Positions 34,112-44,555 of a stretch of DNA of 64,000 nucleotides are shown here, piece by piece (position 1 is the stretch's first letter; every line of letters starts with the position of its first letter). The notes below the pieces were generated by a model, which worked only from the letters and a program-made list of their open reading frames with translations, was not told the origin of the DNA and did not search any database. The translations under genes were made by a program, and so were the position numbers. Location of the stretch: assembly GCA_020284085.1 (NCBI GenBank), contig JACEVL010000285.1:423001-487000 (forward strand). Reading direction: 5' to 3'. The stretch comes from Aporrectodea caliginosa (lineage: Eukaryota > Annelida > Clitellata > Crassiclitellata > Lumbricidae).

Positions 34112-34937
34112 TTTGCGACACAGCGAATAAGAAAATATTCTATTTGAGCGACTTTCAACTTCTAGCTGATGAAGGCATGATGCGTTATATCATCCAACGA
34201 TGCACTGAAAGGGAAGCACGAGTGTGTCAGTATCGCTTGAGGAACTTGACGCCTCTAAATAGTACCTTCAGGTACTTTTGGGGCAGCATAAATAAATTAA
34301 AAGTTTAACATTATGAAAGCTTATTACAATGAGATTAGTAAATCTTTCAGTTATTGTCAGGAATTGTTCAAAAATGCGTGGTCTTTCTGCGGCGGAATAT
34401 TCCGCCACGCAGCGTATGAAGAAATTACTTCTGCGGCGGAAGGTGTTTAGCATTTTATCTAATGACGACTAATCCTGAACCTAACCGACCCTCACAACGC
34501 CTAATCTCATCATAACCGACCCTCACTACGCCAATTGATAGAAGTAACGCAGTTTGGACAATGCGCATGCGCCGAAGGTTGCGCATGCGCAAAGGTCTTC
34601 TGTCGCGGAATTATATCAAAAATATTACTTCTGGGACGGAATTTTCCGCTGCAGAAGAATTATCCTTCAAAAATACATGATTTCTATCAATGAAACTATA
34701 ATTATGGGTCAAAAATGACCCATTCCGTCCTTTTAGGTGGTAGAAAAGAGCCGTCCTTCTAGTGTTAAGGGAGGGTAATAACAGTTCGCACCACGAGAAG
34801 GTGGTCACGGAGGACTTTGGCTCTGCTGCCCAGGTCGGGTCCGAATCTCCACTCGAAAGACGTCGATCAGATCACTCCCTGTTTTACTCCCGTGTGGATT
34901 AAACCATGGGGGAGTGGCTAGTCAGGACCTTCGCGAA

Positions 34938-34999
34938 ACAAATGAAGTGTCGAAGGTTATGTTTCCGACATGAAGGAATCGATTTCTTTTAGTGGCAAT
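34938..34999. repeat. 62 bp target-site duplication of the RTE element (right copy)
   Basis: The 62 bases are identical to 29134-29195 as far as I can compare, from ACAAATGAAG to TAGTGGCAAT. Since the sequence is single-copy within its satellite unit, it marks the staggered cut used during insertion. Confidence 0.9.
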
Positions 35000-35395
35000 A
35001 GTGTGGGAATATTAGGCCTACTATCTAAGACTACGGCCATATTGGCCGCTAAAACAGAGATATGCATATTTTTGTGTTTTGGCGGCCATTTATCTGGGTG
35101 CATCGCACTGGAAGCGCTTCTAAAAGGTGAAAAGCTTTATAAAATGATCAAATACAAGTATACAAATACCATACTATAGCCCATGCTCCGTCATTGAACT
35201 CAATCGCTATGATGCTCGTATTATAAGTGGTCTTTAATTGCATGCACCTTTGTTTTACAAACTATTAGTTCACCTGTTGCAAAGTGACTATTAATTTTAC
35301 TCATAAGGGATATTCAAATTAAGCTGCATAGTGCATACACTGAAACAAGCAATTAGCCTACTGCACGTCATTATGGGAACGTGGGTCAAATTTAC

Positions 35396-35494
35396 CTGTT
35401 GTTGATGCCATCAGTTTCATCTTTTTCAACTTCTCAGTCAATTCAGTGATGCTAGAATGTTTTCTCTTTAGACTCCGTCGACTGATTTCTTCTT
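35396..35494 (-). CDS. Candidate host exon, 33 codons, Lys/Glu-rich
   Basis: On the minus strand a CTTATATTCAG acceptor is followed by 99 bases open in one phase and a G/GTAAAT donor at 35396/35395. The coding phase reads EEISRRSLKRKHSSITEL then TEKLKKMKLMAS, a charged helical segment suggestive of a coiled coil. The acceptor and the first 20 or so exon bases recur at about 39984-40060, so the exon region has been duplicated. I do not recognise the gene. A splice-like 99 bp open segment could also arise by chance. Confidence 0.4.
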
Positions 35495-35499
35495 CTGAA

Positions 35500-36960
35500 T
35501 ATAAGAATTGGCAATTATTATTCTAACAAAACAATTTCTAACTAATCGAATCAGTTAAACCTCGCGAATTTTATATAAACTCGACCAGGAGTGGCGCAAG
35601 TACAGTGAGCTGACTACATCTAACTTTTTGATATTTCGGTTAAAGTTAGACACTTTGTTAGGTAAACTTGGACAATAATATGCTAGCATGTCCTTATTTT
35701 GTTAGAGTTGGACAATCAGGCTATGCTAAACTGAAAGATTCTGTACAAAATTTAATGGTAAAATAACACTGAACTATGAAAATAACTTAAATAAACCCTA
35801 TCAAAAATCAGTAGACCTACAATCCCCTACATACATCTGTTACAAAAACATAGGGCCTGTCTGCAGACTGAAGCATGTCACTCGACTTATGGTTAGGTCC
35901 ATGAAAGTAGTAGAATCGAACATGAACATTTAAAACTTTTGAAACATTCTTTACAAGTCATAGTCATCAGGCACCCCATATTCTTCTGCCTAACTTTGGT
36001 GAAACCATCTGTTTCAACATCCTTGCTCATTTTTCTCACGATCGTTAACATTGCCATATGTTGCATGCAACAGTATCCTCTAACTTTTAATTTCTCTTTA
36101 TTTTGTTAATCATTTAGCGAAATTTTCCCGAGCCTTGCAGTTTGGGCAAGTTTAATTGAGTCGTTGTTTTCTTCCTTCGCCTACATATTTTTTTCCATAT
36201 TGTCTTCCAACTTTCTCTTGGTGTTCCTTTTCCCGCCAATCTTTTGTGTTCTTCTCTTCTGTTTTCTGTTTCGATCTGTTCATCTCAATTTAATATTCTA
36301 TGTATTTGTTAAGCGGAAGTGAGCATGTTGGTCGAAAAAGCCTTATTCTTGCGTTTGCTGGAATAACTTCTCTAACTTAAGACAGGGTGTCACTGCACGA
36401 AACCACGAAACCAGTAATAGCCTGCAGAATGTCTATGACTTGAAAAGCCAAGCAGTCCATTCTTTACTGGAAGCTGGTACGCCATTGACTGAACCCTCAT
36501 TGCCTATAAATCGAAAAAAGCTGATAACATATTTCGTTTCAGCTTCACAAATTCTGCTTCATCACTTTCTGAAAGTAATGAAGAATGTTTGAACCTCTAA
36601 CTTGCATTTAAATCTGTCACACAAAGTTGAATCTGACAAAGACGGACACACCTTAGCAGGGCTTACCAATTTTGTCCGACTTTGACACAAGCCTATGTGG
36701 CAAAGTTGGACAGCAAACAGCTCCACTGTCAACCATGAGACTCGTTCAATATCCCTCAACCAAGTTACACAATAGAGATATTATACTGCAATCTATATCA
36801 TAAAAATTCAAACTCTTCCTCTTCATCAATTAAAATTATCATAAACCCTTAATAGTGGGGTCCCAGAGCTGCCAATATTGCCAAAATATTTCACATCGGC
36901 TAACCAACGCGCCCCTTTGGTTCCAGATAGTACATGGGTAGGCGAGTCCAAAAAGCCCGG
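35500..36960. other. Non-coding stretch, probably intron or intergenic
   Basis: About 1.46 kb with no reliable coding frame. The word TTGGACA/TGTCCAA recurs (35670, 35710, 36675, 36707), giving a loose inverted arrangement of GTTAGAGTTGGACA-like sequence, but ends and target duplication are not evident. Confidence 0.4.
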
Positions 36961-36979
36961 AACACAAATTTTCACGGCC

Positions 36980-37735
36980 CTCTAGCGGATATGGCAGCCA
37001 TTTTACAAAATGGCCGACCAAAATACATATTGTTCAATATCTCAGCTTCTAATTCACATGGAATCGTGATCTTGGTGTCTAAACATACATATTCAGGGGC
37101 ATGGATTCCAATAGATCTAATTGCAAATGCCTAACACCACGAAATTGGCAGCTATTTTCCAAAATGGCCGACCAAAATCAAACTATTTCAATATCTCAGC
37201 TTCTAGTTCAATTAGAATTGTGATCTTGGTGTCTAAACAAACATTTTTGGGGCAAGGATTCCAATAGAACTAATTGCAAACACTTATCTACAGGAAATTG
37301 GCAGCCATTTTCCAAAATGGCCGACCGAAATAAAACTATTGTCAATATCTCAGCTTCTAGTTCACTTAGAATCGTTATCTTGGTGTCTAAACATACATAT
37401 TTAGGGACAAGGATTCCAATAGAATTAATTGTATACACTTATTTACACGAAATTGGCAGCCATTTTCCAAAATGGCCGACCAAAATCAAACTTTTTCAAT
37501 ATCTCAGCTTCTAGTTCACTTGGAATCGAGATTTTTGTGTCTAAACATACATATTCAGAGGCAAGGATTCGAATAGAATTAATTGCAAACACTTGTGTAC
37601 ACGAAATTGGCAGCCATTTCCCAAAATGGCCGACCAAAGTAAAGCTATTGTCAATATCTCAGTTTCTGGTTCACTTGGTGTCTAAACATACATATTTTGG
37701 GGCAAGGATTCCAACAGAACTAATTGCAAACACAT
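36980..37735 (+). repeat. Left array of five ~155 bp units
   Basis: Units start near 36985, 37145, 37300, 37455 and 37610, each with the palindromic core CCATTTTCCAAAATGG. Open frames through the array are a by-product of the repeat and end where it ends. Divergence between units is moderate. Confidence 0.85.
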
Positions 37736-37739
37736 GTCT

Positions 37740-39600
37740 TGCTGTGTACAAGGATTTTCTGCTTGGCAACTTCACAGTAAAGAAGACGGGGTGTGCATTC
37801 TCCAATATTTCCCTAGACCAAGCCCATGAGCAGAACAACGCCAGTGTGAAGGATGACGGAGGTACTGTAGGTCTTACACAGACCCTACAATCCCTACGAC
37901 AATGGATGGTGTTTGGACCAGCGATCGAAAAGTTCCAGGCATCGATAAAGAACCCAGAAGCGGAATCTCATCTTCGACATCATGAGCAGACAAAAAGTGT
38001 GCAGGTATCATTTTTCAATCAGGTTAAGGTTCTTAGAATGTGATCAGGGAGATGGGAAATCCATTCATTCAAATCCAGCAATGACCTACTTGTCATGGAT
38101 CCAGAGATTAGTGATCAACTCAATGCGGAACCTCGAACAAACTGGACAAAAGCACTATGAAACATTTGTCAAGGAAAGTCTTGTTAACCGATCGTGATTT
38201 GTCAATGACAATATCAAACGAAACAATTTTGTCTCTCTTAAGTCGTCCACATGTACGGGACAAGTCATGAGCAAAGCAGCAGTTGTCATCTGTGAAGAAT
38301 GACTGCATGCTCACTGTTTTCCAGGTTGTACATCTCCTGCCAGACACATGAAGGAGACCTGGACAAATTCTTTGCACATGAGAATCAGGCACGCCCACTA
38401 TCACTCTCGAATATGGAAAAATTGCGGCTAAGAACCAACTGATCTGGTTTGGTACCCGACAGCAACTTCTTAAGCTCGACTTCGCTCTTCCTGCAAAAAC
38501 TTTTCCATCTTTCACCTTCTCGTCCAGTGTCCGTAACCTAGGCGTTGTCCTTGAAAGCACACTCATCTTCTCAGAACACATAAAGACTCTCACCCGTTCC
38601 TGCTACTTCCAAGTTCCACCTGAGACGTCTCAGAACAATTCGACGTTCTGTCTCCTCCTCGGTCTTTACGTCTACATGTATAGTCCATGTCTTTACCTGC
38701 TCCCATGTTGAATACTGCAACTCTCTTTTTTGCAGGACAGACTGATCATAATCACACACCACAAGGACGTGCACTCAGCCAAGGGACACAACTGGACTTG
38801 CTACTATCACTCAGGAAGAAGCTGATACAATGATTTCCTGCATGTCTCCGATGCTGCCAAACATCGCTATCGTAAAGTGATGATATGCTCAGTTGACTGT
38901 GAAGCATTTACGTTGGCCATTGTAGCAGTTCAGCAGTTCAGCAGCTCAGCATTGACGAACTGTGGGTTGGTTTTGACTTCCAAGGGCAAAAGCTTCAGAT
39001 ACCCATGACACGACATGTGCTTTCAGCTCAGAGAGGTGCGCAGCCTTACCCTTCCTACATGCATTTAGTGGATGTGACACAGTATCATCCATTGGTGGCG
39101 GCGGAAAAAGGACGGCGTGGAACATAGTCAGTGATGTCATACCAGCCTTCTGCGCCTTTGCTTCAACTCACAGCTCTGTTGATGTACTGGAGTGCTCTCT
39201 AGTTCTTCTGTACGACCGAGCGAGCAGTGAGGAGAAGGTGAATGTGGCACGGTAGCAGCTGTTCTCACAGAATGGTAGACCAATGGATAGTGTTCCACCG
39301 ACTTAAGCTGCACTTGTCGAACACACAAAGAGAGCCGCCTACCAGGCAGGTCATGTTTGGGCACAGATGTTGGACTGGTAGCTGTTCTCAATCTACCATG
39401 TCCGGGTGATTGGGGTGGCTGCATACGATCGAAGGAGGCTGGGAAGCGAAGTGGACAACACTTCCCGAAGCGTCTCATACCTGTCGTGAACTGCTCAGAT
39501 GTGGCTGCGACAATAGCTGTAGGGGACGGTGCAAATAAGTGAAAGCTGCTTTACACTGTACTGGTCTCTGTCTGTGTAAAGGCCTGTTTGACCGTGAATG
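37740..39600 (+). pseudogene. Transposon gene of the DQAHEQNN family
   Basis: The first part reads LLGNFTVKKTGCAFSNISLDQAHEQNNASVK with DGGTVGLTQ and LRQWMVFGP. After breaks come SWIQRLVINSMRNLEQTGQKHY (near 38100), a CQTHEGDLDKFFAHENQA-type piece (near 38340), then, beyond the LINE insertion, SIDELWVGFDFQ (38945) and a Cys-rich C-terminus (LPEASHTCRELLRCGC ... CTGLCLC, 39450-39580). This order is familiar from uncharacterised genes repeated in marine invertebrate genomes; the enzymatic role is unknown to me. It is broken by many stops. Confidence 0.6.
38405..38750 (+). pseudogene. LINE RT fragment inserted in the DQAHEQNN pseudogene
   Basis: The plus-strand reading QLIWFGTRQQLLKLDFAL, SSSVRNLGVVLESTL and FSEHIKTLTRSCYF is the segment after the catalytic box of CR1/L2-like RTs. 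Downstream, shifted frames give RTIRRSVSSSVFTSTCIVH-like sequence. It probably belongs to the ATTGT-tailed LINE family but lacks the 3' tail. Confidence 0.65.
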
Positions 39601-39689
39601 ACGTGGAAGATATATCACAGTTGATTTTCAAACTGGGGAATCCTCACCTTCCCCAAATGATGTCACTGGCTGCAAACCTTGTAGATAAG

Positions 39690-39983
39690 CGTCTGCAATT
39701 AATTCTATTGGAATCCTTGCCACTAAATATGTATGTTTAGACACAAAGAACTAATCGATCTCGATTCCAAGCGAACTAGAAGCTGAGATATTGACAATAG
39801 CGTTACTTTGGTCGGCCATTTTTGGAAAATGGCCGCCAATTTCGTGTAGATAAGTGTTTGCAATTAGTTCTATTGGAATCATTGCCCCAAAAATGTTTGT
39901 TTAAACACCAAGATCACAATTCTAAGTGAACTAGAAGCTGAGATTTTGAAAAAGTTTGATTTTGGTCGGCCATTTTGGAAATA
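39690..39983 (-). repeat. Right array of two inverted ~155 bp units
   Basis: The sequence is the reverse complement of the left-arm units, including GGTCGGCCATTTT and GAACTAGAAGCTGAGAT. The outer edge is at about 39983, where host-like sequence resumes. Confidence 0.8.
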
Positions 39984-40060
39984 GACCCCGTCGACTGGTT
40001 ACTTCTTCTGAATATAAGAATAGGCAATTATTATTCGAACAAAACTATTTCTGAAATCCA
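39984..40060 (-). other. Partial copy of the 35396-35494 exon border
   Basis: About 75 bp match 35470-35545 at roughly nine bases in ten, including the TTATATTCAG acceptor and the first exon bases. The exon copy is cut off at 39984 by the right arm of the transposon. The stretch to 40500 holds nothing else I can name. Confidence 0.55.
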
Positions 40061-40504
40061 CCCAAGTTTAATACACTGCATGAGATGCATCGCTTCTCCA
40101 AGTGGAATAAAGTTTTTCGTGATCTCTCAAAGCACAGCTATGAGGAGTCGCACATGAAACGTAAAATCCATTCAAGACAAGGCTTCACTGATAAATGCTG
40201 GTGAAAAATAAACCACCATTCCATTTTTTCCATGTTTCAGCAGACATGAATTGGACTTCCTCTCACTGTGGCGTCTGGGAAGCACACATAGCACTGAGCA
40301 ACACTGTTTTTTTTAAGTTCTGCCTTCTGAAACATTTTGGTGATTGTGATAGATAGCTTTGCGCTGAACACAAAATAATATAATTTCAGATTCACTTTCT
40401 CACACAATTAAGCCATCTCCGGTATGATATGGCTCGGTCGGAGAACTTGAGATGAGTAGTGCTGGGGTTCAAGAAAGACTAATATTGGAGGGTGATCAAT
40501 AGAG

Positions 40505-40998
40505 CGGTGTGGCCAGATGGCTAATATACCTGGGTATGGATTTTTGTGATGAGTTGTAGCTTTGTGATAGACCTTTGAAATGGATATGCTCTGGTATTTT
40601 CAGCCGAATGAGTGATTAATTTCGAGGATGGTAAATTTGGGTGTTCTGTTGACAGCTCGGGCAAGTGAGTTTTGCATGAGCTGTACATGTTAATTTCGGT
40701 GTATTCAAGAAAGAGGAGTATGGAATTGCAGTAGCCTAGTCTATCATGTGGTAGAAAAATGGAGGTAGCAATAGTGGAGGCTGTTTTAAAATCGAGCATG
40801 CGTTTCCGGATCTTCACTTTCAAAACAAATTTTTATGGAGAATCAGAATTGACATGTTTTGTCATTCTAAACAACTCGAGACTAGATAGACGAACTTTCT
40901 CATTCATTAGTTACGCTGTTGCCAGATGGCAAAAATACCTGGGTATGGATTATTGTAAGGAGTTGTAGCTTTGTGATAGGCCTTTAAAATGGATATGT
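40505..40998 (-). pseudogene. Two partial LINE RT tails
   Basis: The minus-strand frame 40521-40823 contains RLGYCNSILLFLEYTEINM and PNLPSSKLITHS, equivalent to the LDYCNSLL region of CR1-type RTs. Its last 80 bp (40508-40588) recur at 40919-40998 in the same orientation, so either two copies lie in tandem or the end was duplicated. Confidence 0.5.
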
Positions 40999-41011
40999 AA
41001 TTATGCACTTA

Positions 41012-42321
41012 GGGGAAAGTTCCTAAGACGCACCTACAGCCTAAGACGCACCTCATTGCTTATATAGAAAAGGGCTATAAATTTTTTGAAAAGTTTAACA
41101 TACATTCGTCAGATGTCTGCAGGCTTGCATATTGATCAAGAAAAAGTTCATATCACGTGCATTGGCGTGTGGTGATGTGAAAGGTAAGATTTTACCTATT
41201 TCTGACAGATTCATGGTTAATATTTAAGTTGTTATTGTGCATAAACTACCTGAGACGTGAGAAAGTGCTAAAACGTATTCAAAAGAGGACTCATTCCGAT
41301 TATTTTTCCGCGTAAAACTTGTTTTGTAATTATGCGTCGTTAAGACAAAATGGCCGATAAACCAGCATACTCATAATTCCCAAGACGCACCACACCTATG
41401 CTACCCAAGATGCACCGGGGGTGCGTCTTGGGCATAGTATATGAAAGCTTTGCAGTAAGTAGGCCTAAACGAAAACAGTCTTAGGCCTATCACAGTGTTA
41501 TTTCCATTTATTAATGTTGAGGCCTATTCTTCTGTTCTAGTATGCCTACTCCATAAATTTTGAACTATCATGTGTTTACAGATTTTCAGTATGGGTCGCA
41601 ATTATAAACGCACGACTACGAGAGGGTCATATGGTGAGGAGAAGCTGAAGCAAGCTTTACAGCAACTGACTGAGGGAATGTCTTATCAGTGTTGCGAAGA
41701 AGTTTGGAATACCGAGAAGAACTCTTCAGAGGCACATGAAGGGGCAAGTGAGGAATCCTGGCAAAAAGTGTCTAGGAAGATTTGAGACTGTGCACGTAAA
41801 AAATTGAAACTGAGTAACTCTGATGATACACCATTCAACATGTGCACCAAGCGGTATAATGAACCACCTTTTGAGCCATGGCAGCAGTGTCCCACATGCA
41901 AAAAGTGGTACCACGAGAGTTGTGGTCCCGAGGACACTGCAGTTTGTTATTACTGCCAGTAAACTTTCTGCATATTTACACTTCTATTTCTCATCTAGGT
42001 TCTGGTATCAGATCAAGACAGCAATTAGACCCTATGTTTGGCAACATTTGTCTTTGTCTTTGTTATTCATTTTTGCATGGATTCCCAAGACGCACCCCGG
42101 GAGTGCATCTTGGGAAGATGTATGCCCAAGACGCACCCTTATTAAAAACAATGATTTTTTCGAAATACACAAAATTTATTTACTCAAATAAATTTCCAGA
42201 ATAGCTACTTTGTACCTTTCATGGATACGGATGAACACATACAATTTCATATTTTTATTTCTATATTGATCGAAAATATTAAGATTTTTGAAAATGGGGG
42301 TGCGTCTTAGGAACTTTCCCC
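41012..42321 (+). mobile_element. Pogo-like (Tc1/mariner superfamily) element, internally deleted
   Basis: The ends GGGGAAAGTTCCTAAGACGC and its reverse complement are flanked by TA (41010-41011, 42322-42323). The motif CCTAAGACGCACC or CCCAAGACGCACC recurs at least eight times, in both orientations, in the two arms. A short plus-strand gene relic remains in the middle. Confidence 0.8.
41591..41962 (+). pseudogene. Pogo-like transposase relic: HTH joined to C-terminal zinc finger
   Basis: From the ATG at 41591 the product reads MGRNYKRTTTRGSYGEEKLK, the psq-type helix-turn-helix start seen in pogo/Tigger-type and related transposases. After a stop at 41785 the same region continues with PPFEPWQQCPTCKKWYHESC and CYYCQ, a PHD-like zinc finger that ends at the stop at 41960. 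The DDE core is missing, so this copy depends on another source of transposase. Confidence 0.7.
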
Positions 42322-42388
42322 TATACTCATGATCATCGCAAATGGCTCTTTGAAATACTTTACGTAGCACCTTTAAAATGTCTCTTAA

Positions 42389-42970
42389 ATTGTATTGTAT
42401 TGTATTTAAAGATTTATAAAGCGCCTCTCACAGTGCACATCAATCAGAGGCGCTCTCAGTGCAAAAGTGAATAAAGACCAGTTTTGAGGTAGCAAAAAGA
42501 TGAACCAGGGCCACTGAATAGTAGATAGTATCGTGGTGGTGCGAACTAAGGGGGAAAGTTGATTCCATAGCGTAGGGCCAATGCAGGCAAAGACACGGTG
42601 CTGGGCAATGGGCGTTCTCACACGAGGAACAAACAGGTCAAGACAATCCAAAGAGCGGAGCGGCCGAAGGGAAGTCGCCGAGGTGGGCCGACGGATACAG
42701 TTATTTAAGGGCAATACCCAGTTAGGATTGGTAAATTGTGATAAATACCTTTTTAACAGAATGCGTGCAGCAAGAGGAAGCTAAGGGTAGATGTTCAAAC
42801 GTGAATGTAGAGATATGGGAGAATCTTGGGAGACTGACAGCTGCATTAAAAACGGATTGTAGAGGGGAGAGGCGCACTTTAGGGACGCCAATAAAGTGGG
42901 AATTACAGTAGTCGACGCAAGAGCAAATGAAGGCATGAACTATACTGAGGTAAAGAACAAGCAAGAAACA
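42389..42970 (-). mobile_element. CR1/L2-like LINE 3' fragment
   Basis: Plus view starts with ATTGTATTGTATTG and a GATTTATAAAGCGCCTCTCAC 3' end. The minus strand encodes DYCNSHFIGVPKVRLSPLQ, RPTSATSLRPLRSLDCLDLF and TLWNQLSP. A shortened copy of the same segment plus its flank (GGCTCTTTGAAATACTTTACGTAGCACC) occurs at 43738-43815. Confidence 0.78.
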
Positions 42971-43188
42971 GATGCAAACTGAGTACTAGATACTAAGTAA
43001 TTCAAATGATCTCAAGTAGTAAATGATTTTGTCATTAATCAGGTGTCGTTCACTTATTCCTTTTTCTTATTTAGGCTTATGAATTAGCAGATTACTCAGT
43101 AATTAAGATTGCTTTGCGTTACATTGCATAAACACCTGCAATAGAGAGCTAGTGCGTGTGTATTATTCGAGTGGCAATAAGTTCTTAC

Positions 43189-43560
43189 CTTTGAAATACG
43201 TTCGCATGTTCTCTAATTCTTCAGTGGATGTTGTTAATGAAGCTACTGCAATTTTCTGTGATCGATTCAATAGGCGACTGAACAAAATTTCAACGGAATC
43301 CTTGAGTCGTCCAGAGATCATCGATTCGTGCAGTTGTTGTAGATCTTCGATGGTCTTGCAGTAGAAGTAGAGAACGACACTTTGGCCTGTTTTGGCACCG
43401 ATTACTTTAAGAGTAACAAGTTCCAGCATTCGATCTGCATCCTCGGTTGATCTGTCATTTATTATCATATTTGCTATAGTTGTTGAAATTTCATCCTCAG
43501 TCTCCATGACGCTCTCCCCGTCCAGATGAGCATGAACTCTCACAACAACTATAATAACCA
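43189..43560 (-). CDS. Candidate host exon, about 120 codons, unknown protein
   Basis: On the minus strand a TTATTATAG or GTTGTGAG acceptor is followed by an open frame reading VHAHLDGESVMETEDEIST, RSTEDADRMLEL, GQSVVLYFYCKTIEDLQQLHE and SGRLKDSVEILFSRLL, and ends with a G/GTAAGAA donor at 43189/43188. The pattern VLYF.C.T...L..L...SG.L is reminiscent of a small module in expanded invertebrate receptor-like proteins near TRADD-N-type domains; this is a weak impression. No element sequence is visible in it. It may belong to the same minus-strand gene as 35396-35494. Confidence 0.5.
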
Positions 43561-44555
43561 GAAACAGTTATTATAATGTCTGGGCTCGAATTAATTTCCT
43601 CTGGGCTTTCATGCTGGAGAGACGATAGACAATATTAAGACAAAAATATTCAGGTGAGGGATAACAGTGCAAAATTACCGTAATATTGGTTCAATTGCAG
43701 CGAATATGGCATTCAACCACTGATCACATTAGCAAGTGGCTCTTTGAAATACTTTACGTAGCACCTTAGTGTAAGCAAAAAGATGAACCAGGGCCACTAG
43801 ATGGTATGGTGGTGATTGAATTGATTGACTTGATTGAAGCGTGTAGCTGACAGTTTGAGCTGCCACCGTTCTTTTCAATCTTTGTACCTTCCCAGTTCTA
43901 TCTGTTCACATTATAAAGGAATTTACACAGAAATGGTTATTTTGGGCTGTGCTATAATCAATCATGGGGCTCGGTACCTGGTATTCTCCTTTCACCCAGT
44001 ATGCTACCCCGCTTGGTGCACTGCTTGTTAACTGTTCAATTATTATCTTCATCAAGCGGTGTGTTCCTGTCTGGTACATTATCGTTTCCGCAACACGTTG
44101 CCAGCTGTCTCTACAATTCTGATATTCTCTCAGGACAGTATGAAGCTAGAAATTCAACAGGCGTTATTCAGACTCCACCTTTCGTGTTCTTGTGCGGCTG
44201 CATGGGGCGTTTCATCTGGTCTCTTCCAACCTCTTGGACCTGTTTCAGCATTATTTGCGTGATAACACTCATAATATATGTCACCCGAAAATCCTGTCAA
44301 CTCCGCATTCATAGATTGCACAGCCTTGGCTTGGTACTGTTGGCTGTCAACTTATCTCATGTGTCTGCTCACTGCTCATATTCACAGATACATCATTCGC
44401 TCTTCGTATGGTTATCGTTATGCTCTCAAGAGAAAAAACGAGCAGGCTTCAAGGTCCTTTTATTCTACGTCTCTGCTCTCTGTATATTCTATGCTATCGT
44501 TGAGGTCAAGAGTGAGGACTCATTTGTCTCAAATAGACTACCACCTATTCCCTCT
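43561..44555. other. Mostly unassigned stretch
   Basis: Apart from the partial duplicate of the 42335-42540 segment at 43738-43815, I see no gene. The long plus-strand frame at 44001-44756 is low in conserved motifs and its 3' half overlaps a LINE tail in another frame. Confidence 0.4.

Larger units (their letters stand above)
32314..34764. mobile_element. TTAA-flanked (piggyBac-type) non-autonomous element
   Basis: TTAA flanks both ends (32310-32313, 34765-34768). The ends are CACTAGAAGGACGG and CCGTCCTTCTAGTG, followed by a GGGTCATTTTTGACCC palindrome on each side. The same terminal motif is repeated internally at about 32494 and 34705-34737, as if one element had inserted into, or duplicated, another. 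The interior holds a LINE 3' fragment (32734-33620), a hAT MITE (33948-34111) and, at 34380-34660, TTCTGCGGCGGAAT-type inverted motifs. No transposase was recognised. Confidence 0.85.
29196..34937 (-). mobile_element. RTE/CFDP2-like LINE with 62 bp target duplication and nested insertions
   Basis: The minus-strand element has a 5' leader (34769-34937), a single long endonuclease-RT gene and a tail seen in plus view as CACCTTGTCACCTTG, i.e. a short octamer repeat. It is flanked by an identical 62 bp sequence at 29134-29195 and 34938-34999. A TTAA element (32314-34764) splits it just upstream of the coding region. Apart from two stops and two frameshifts the gene is whole, so this is one of the younger insertions. 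Confidence 0.85.
36980..39983 (+). mobile_element. DNA transposon whose inverted ends consist of ~155 bp tandem units
   Basis: The left arm (36980-37735) holds five direct units; the right arm (39690-39983) holds two in the opposite orientation. Each unit contains CCATTTTCCAAAATGGCCGACC, CAATATCTCAGCTTCTAGTTC, GTGTCTAAACA and GGATTCCAATAGAA. Between the arms is a plus-strand pseudogene of an uncharacterised transposon family, into which a LINE fragment has inserted (38405-38750). The right arm abuts, at 39984, a copy of host exon sequence, so the element seems to have inserted into it. Exact termini are uncertain. Confidence 0.65.

Noticed and set aside
37429..38043. 204-residue plus-strand frame as a single gene
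   Set aside because: Its first half is satellite units; only the part after about 37740 matches the DQAHEQNN family.
42176..42370. Minus-strand frame at the right end of the pogo-like element
   Set aside because: It reads through the terminal inverted repeat into flanking DNA and has no conserved feature.
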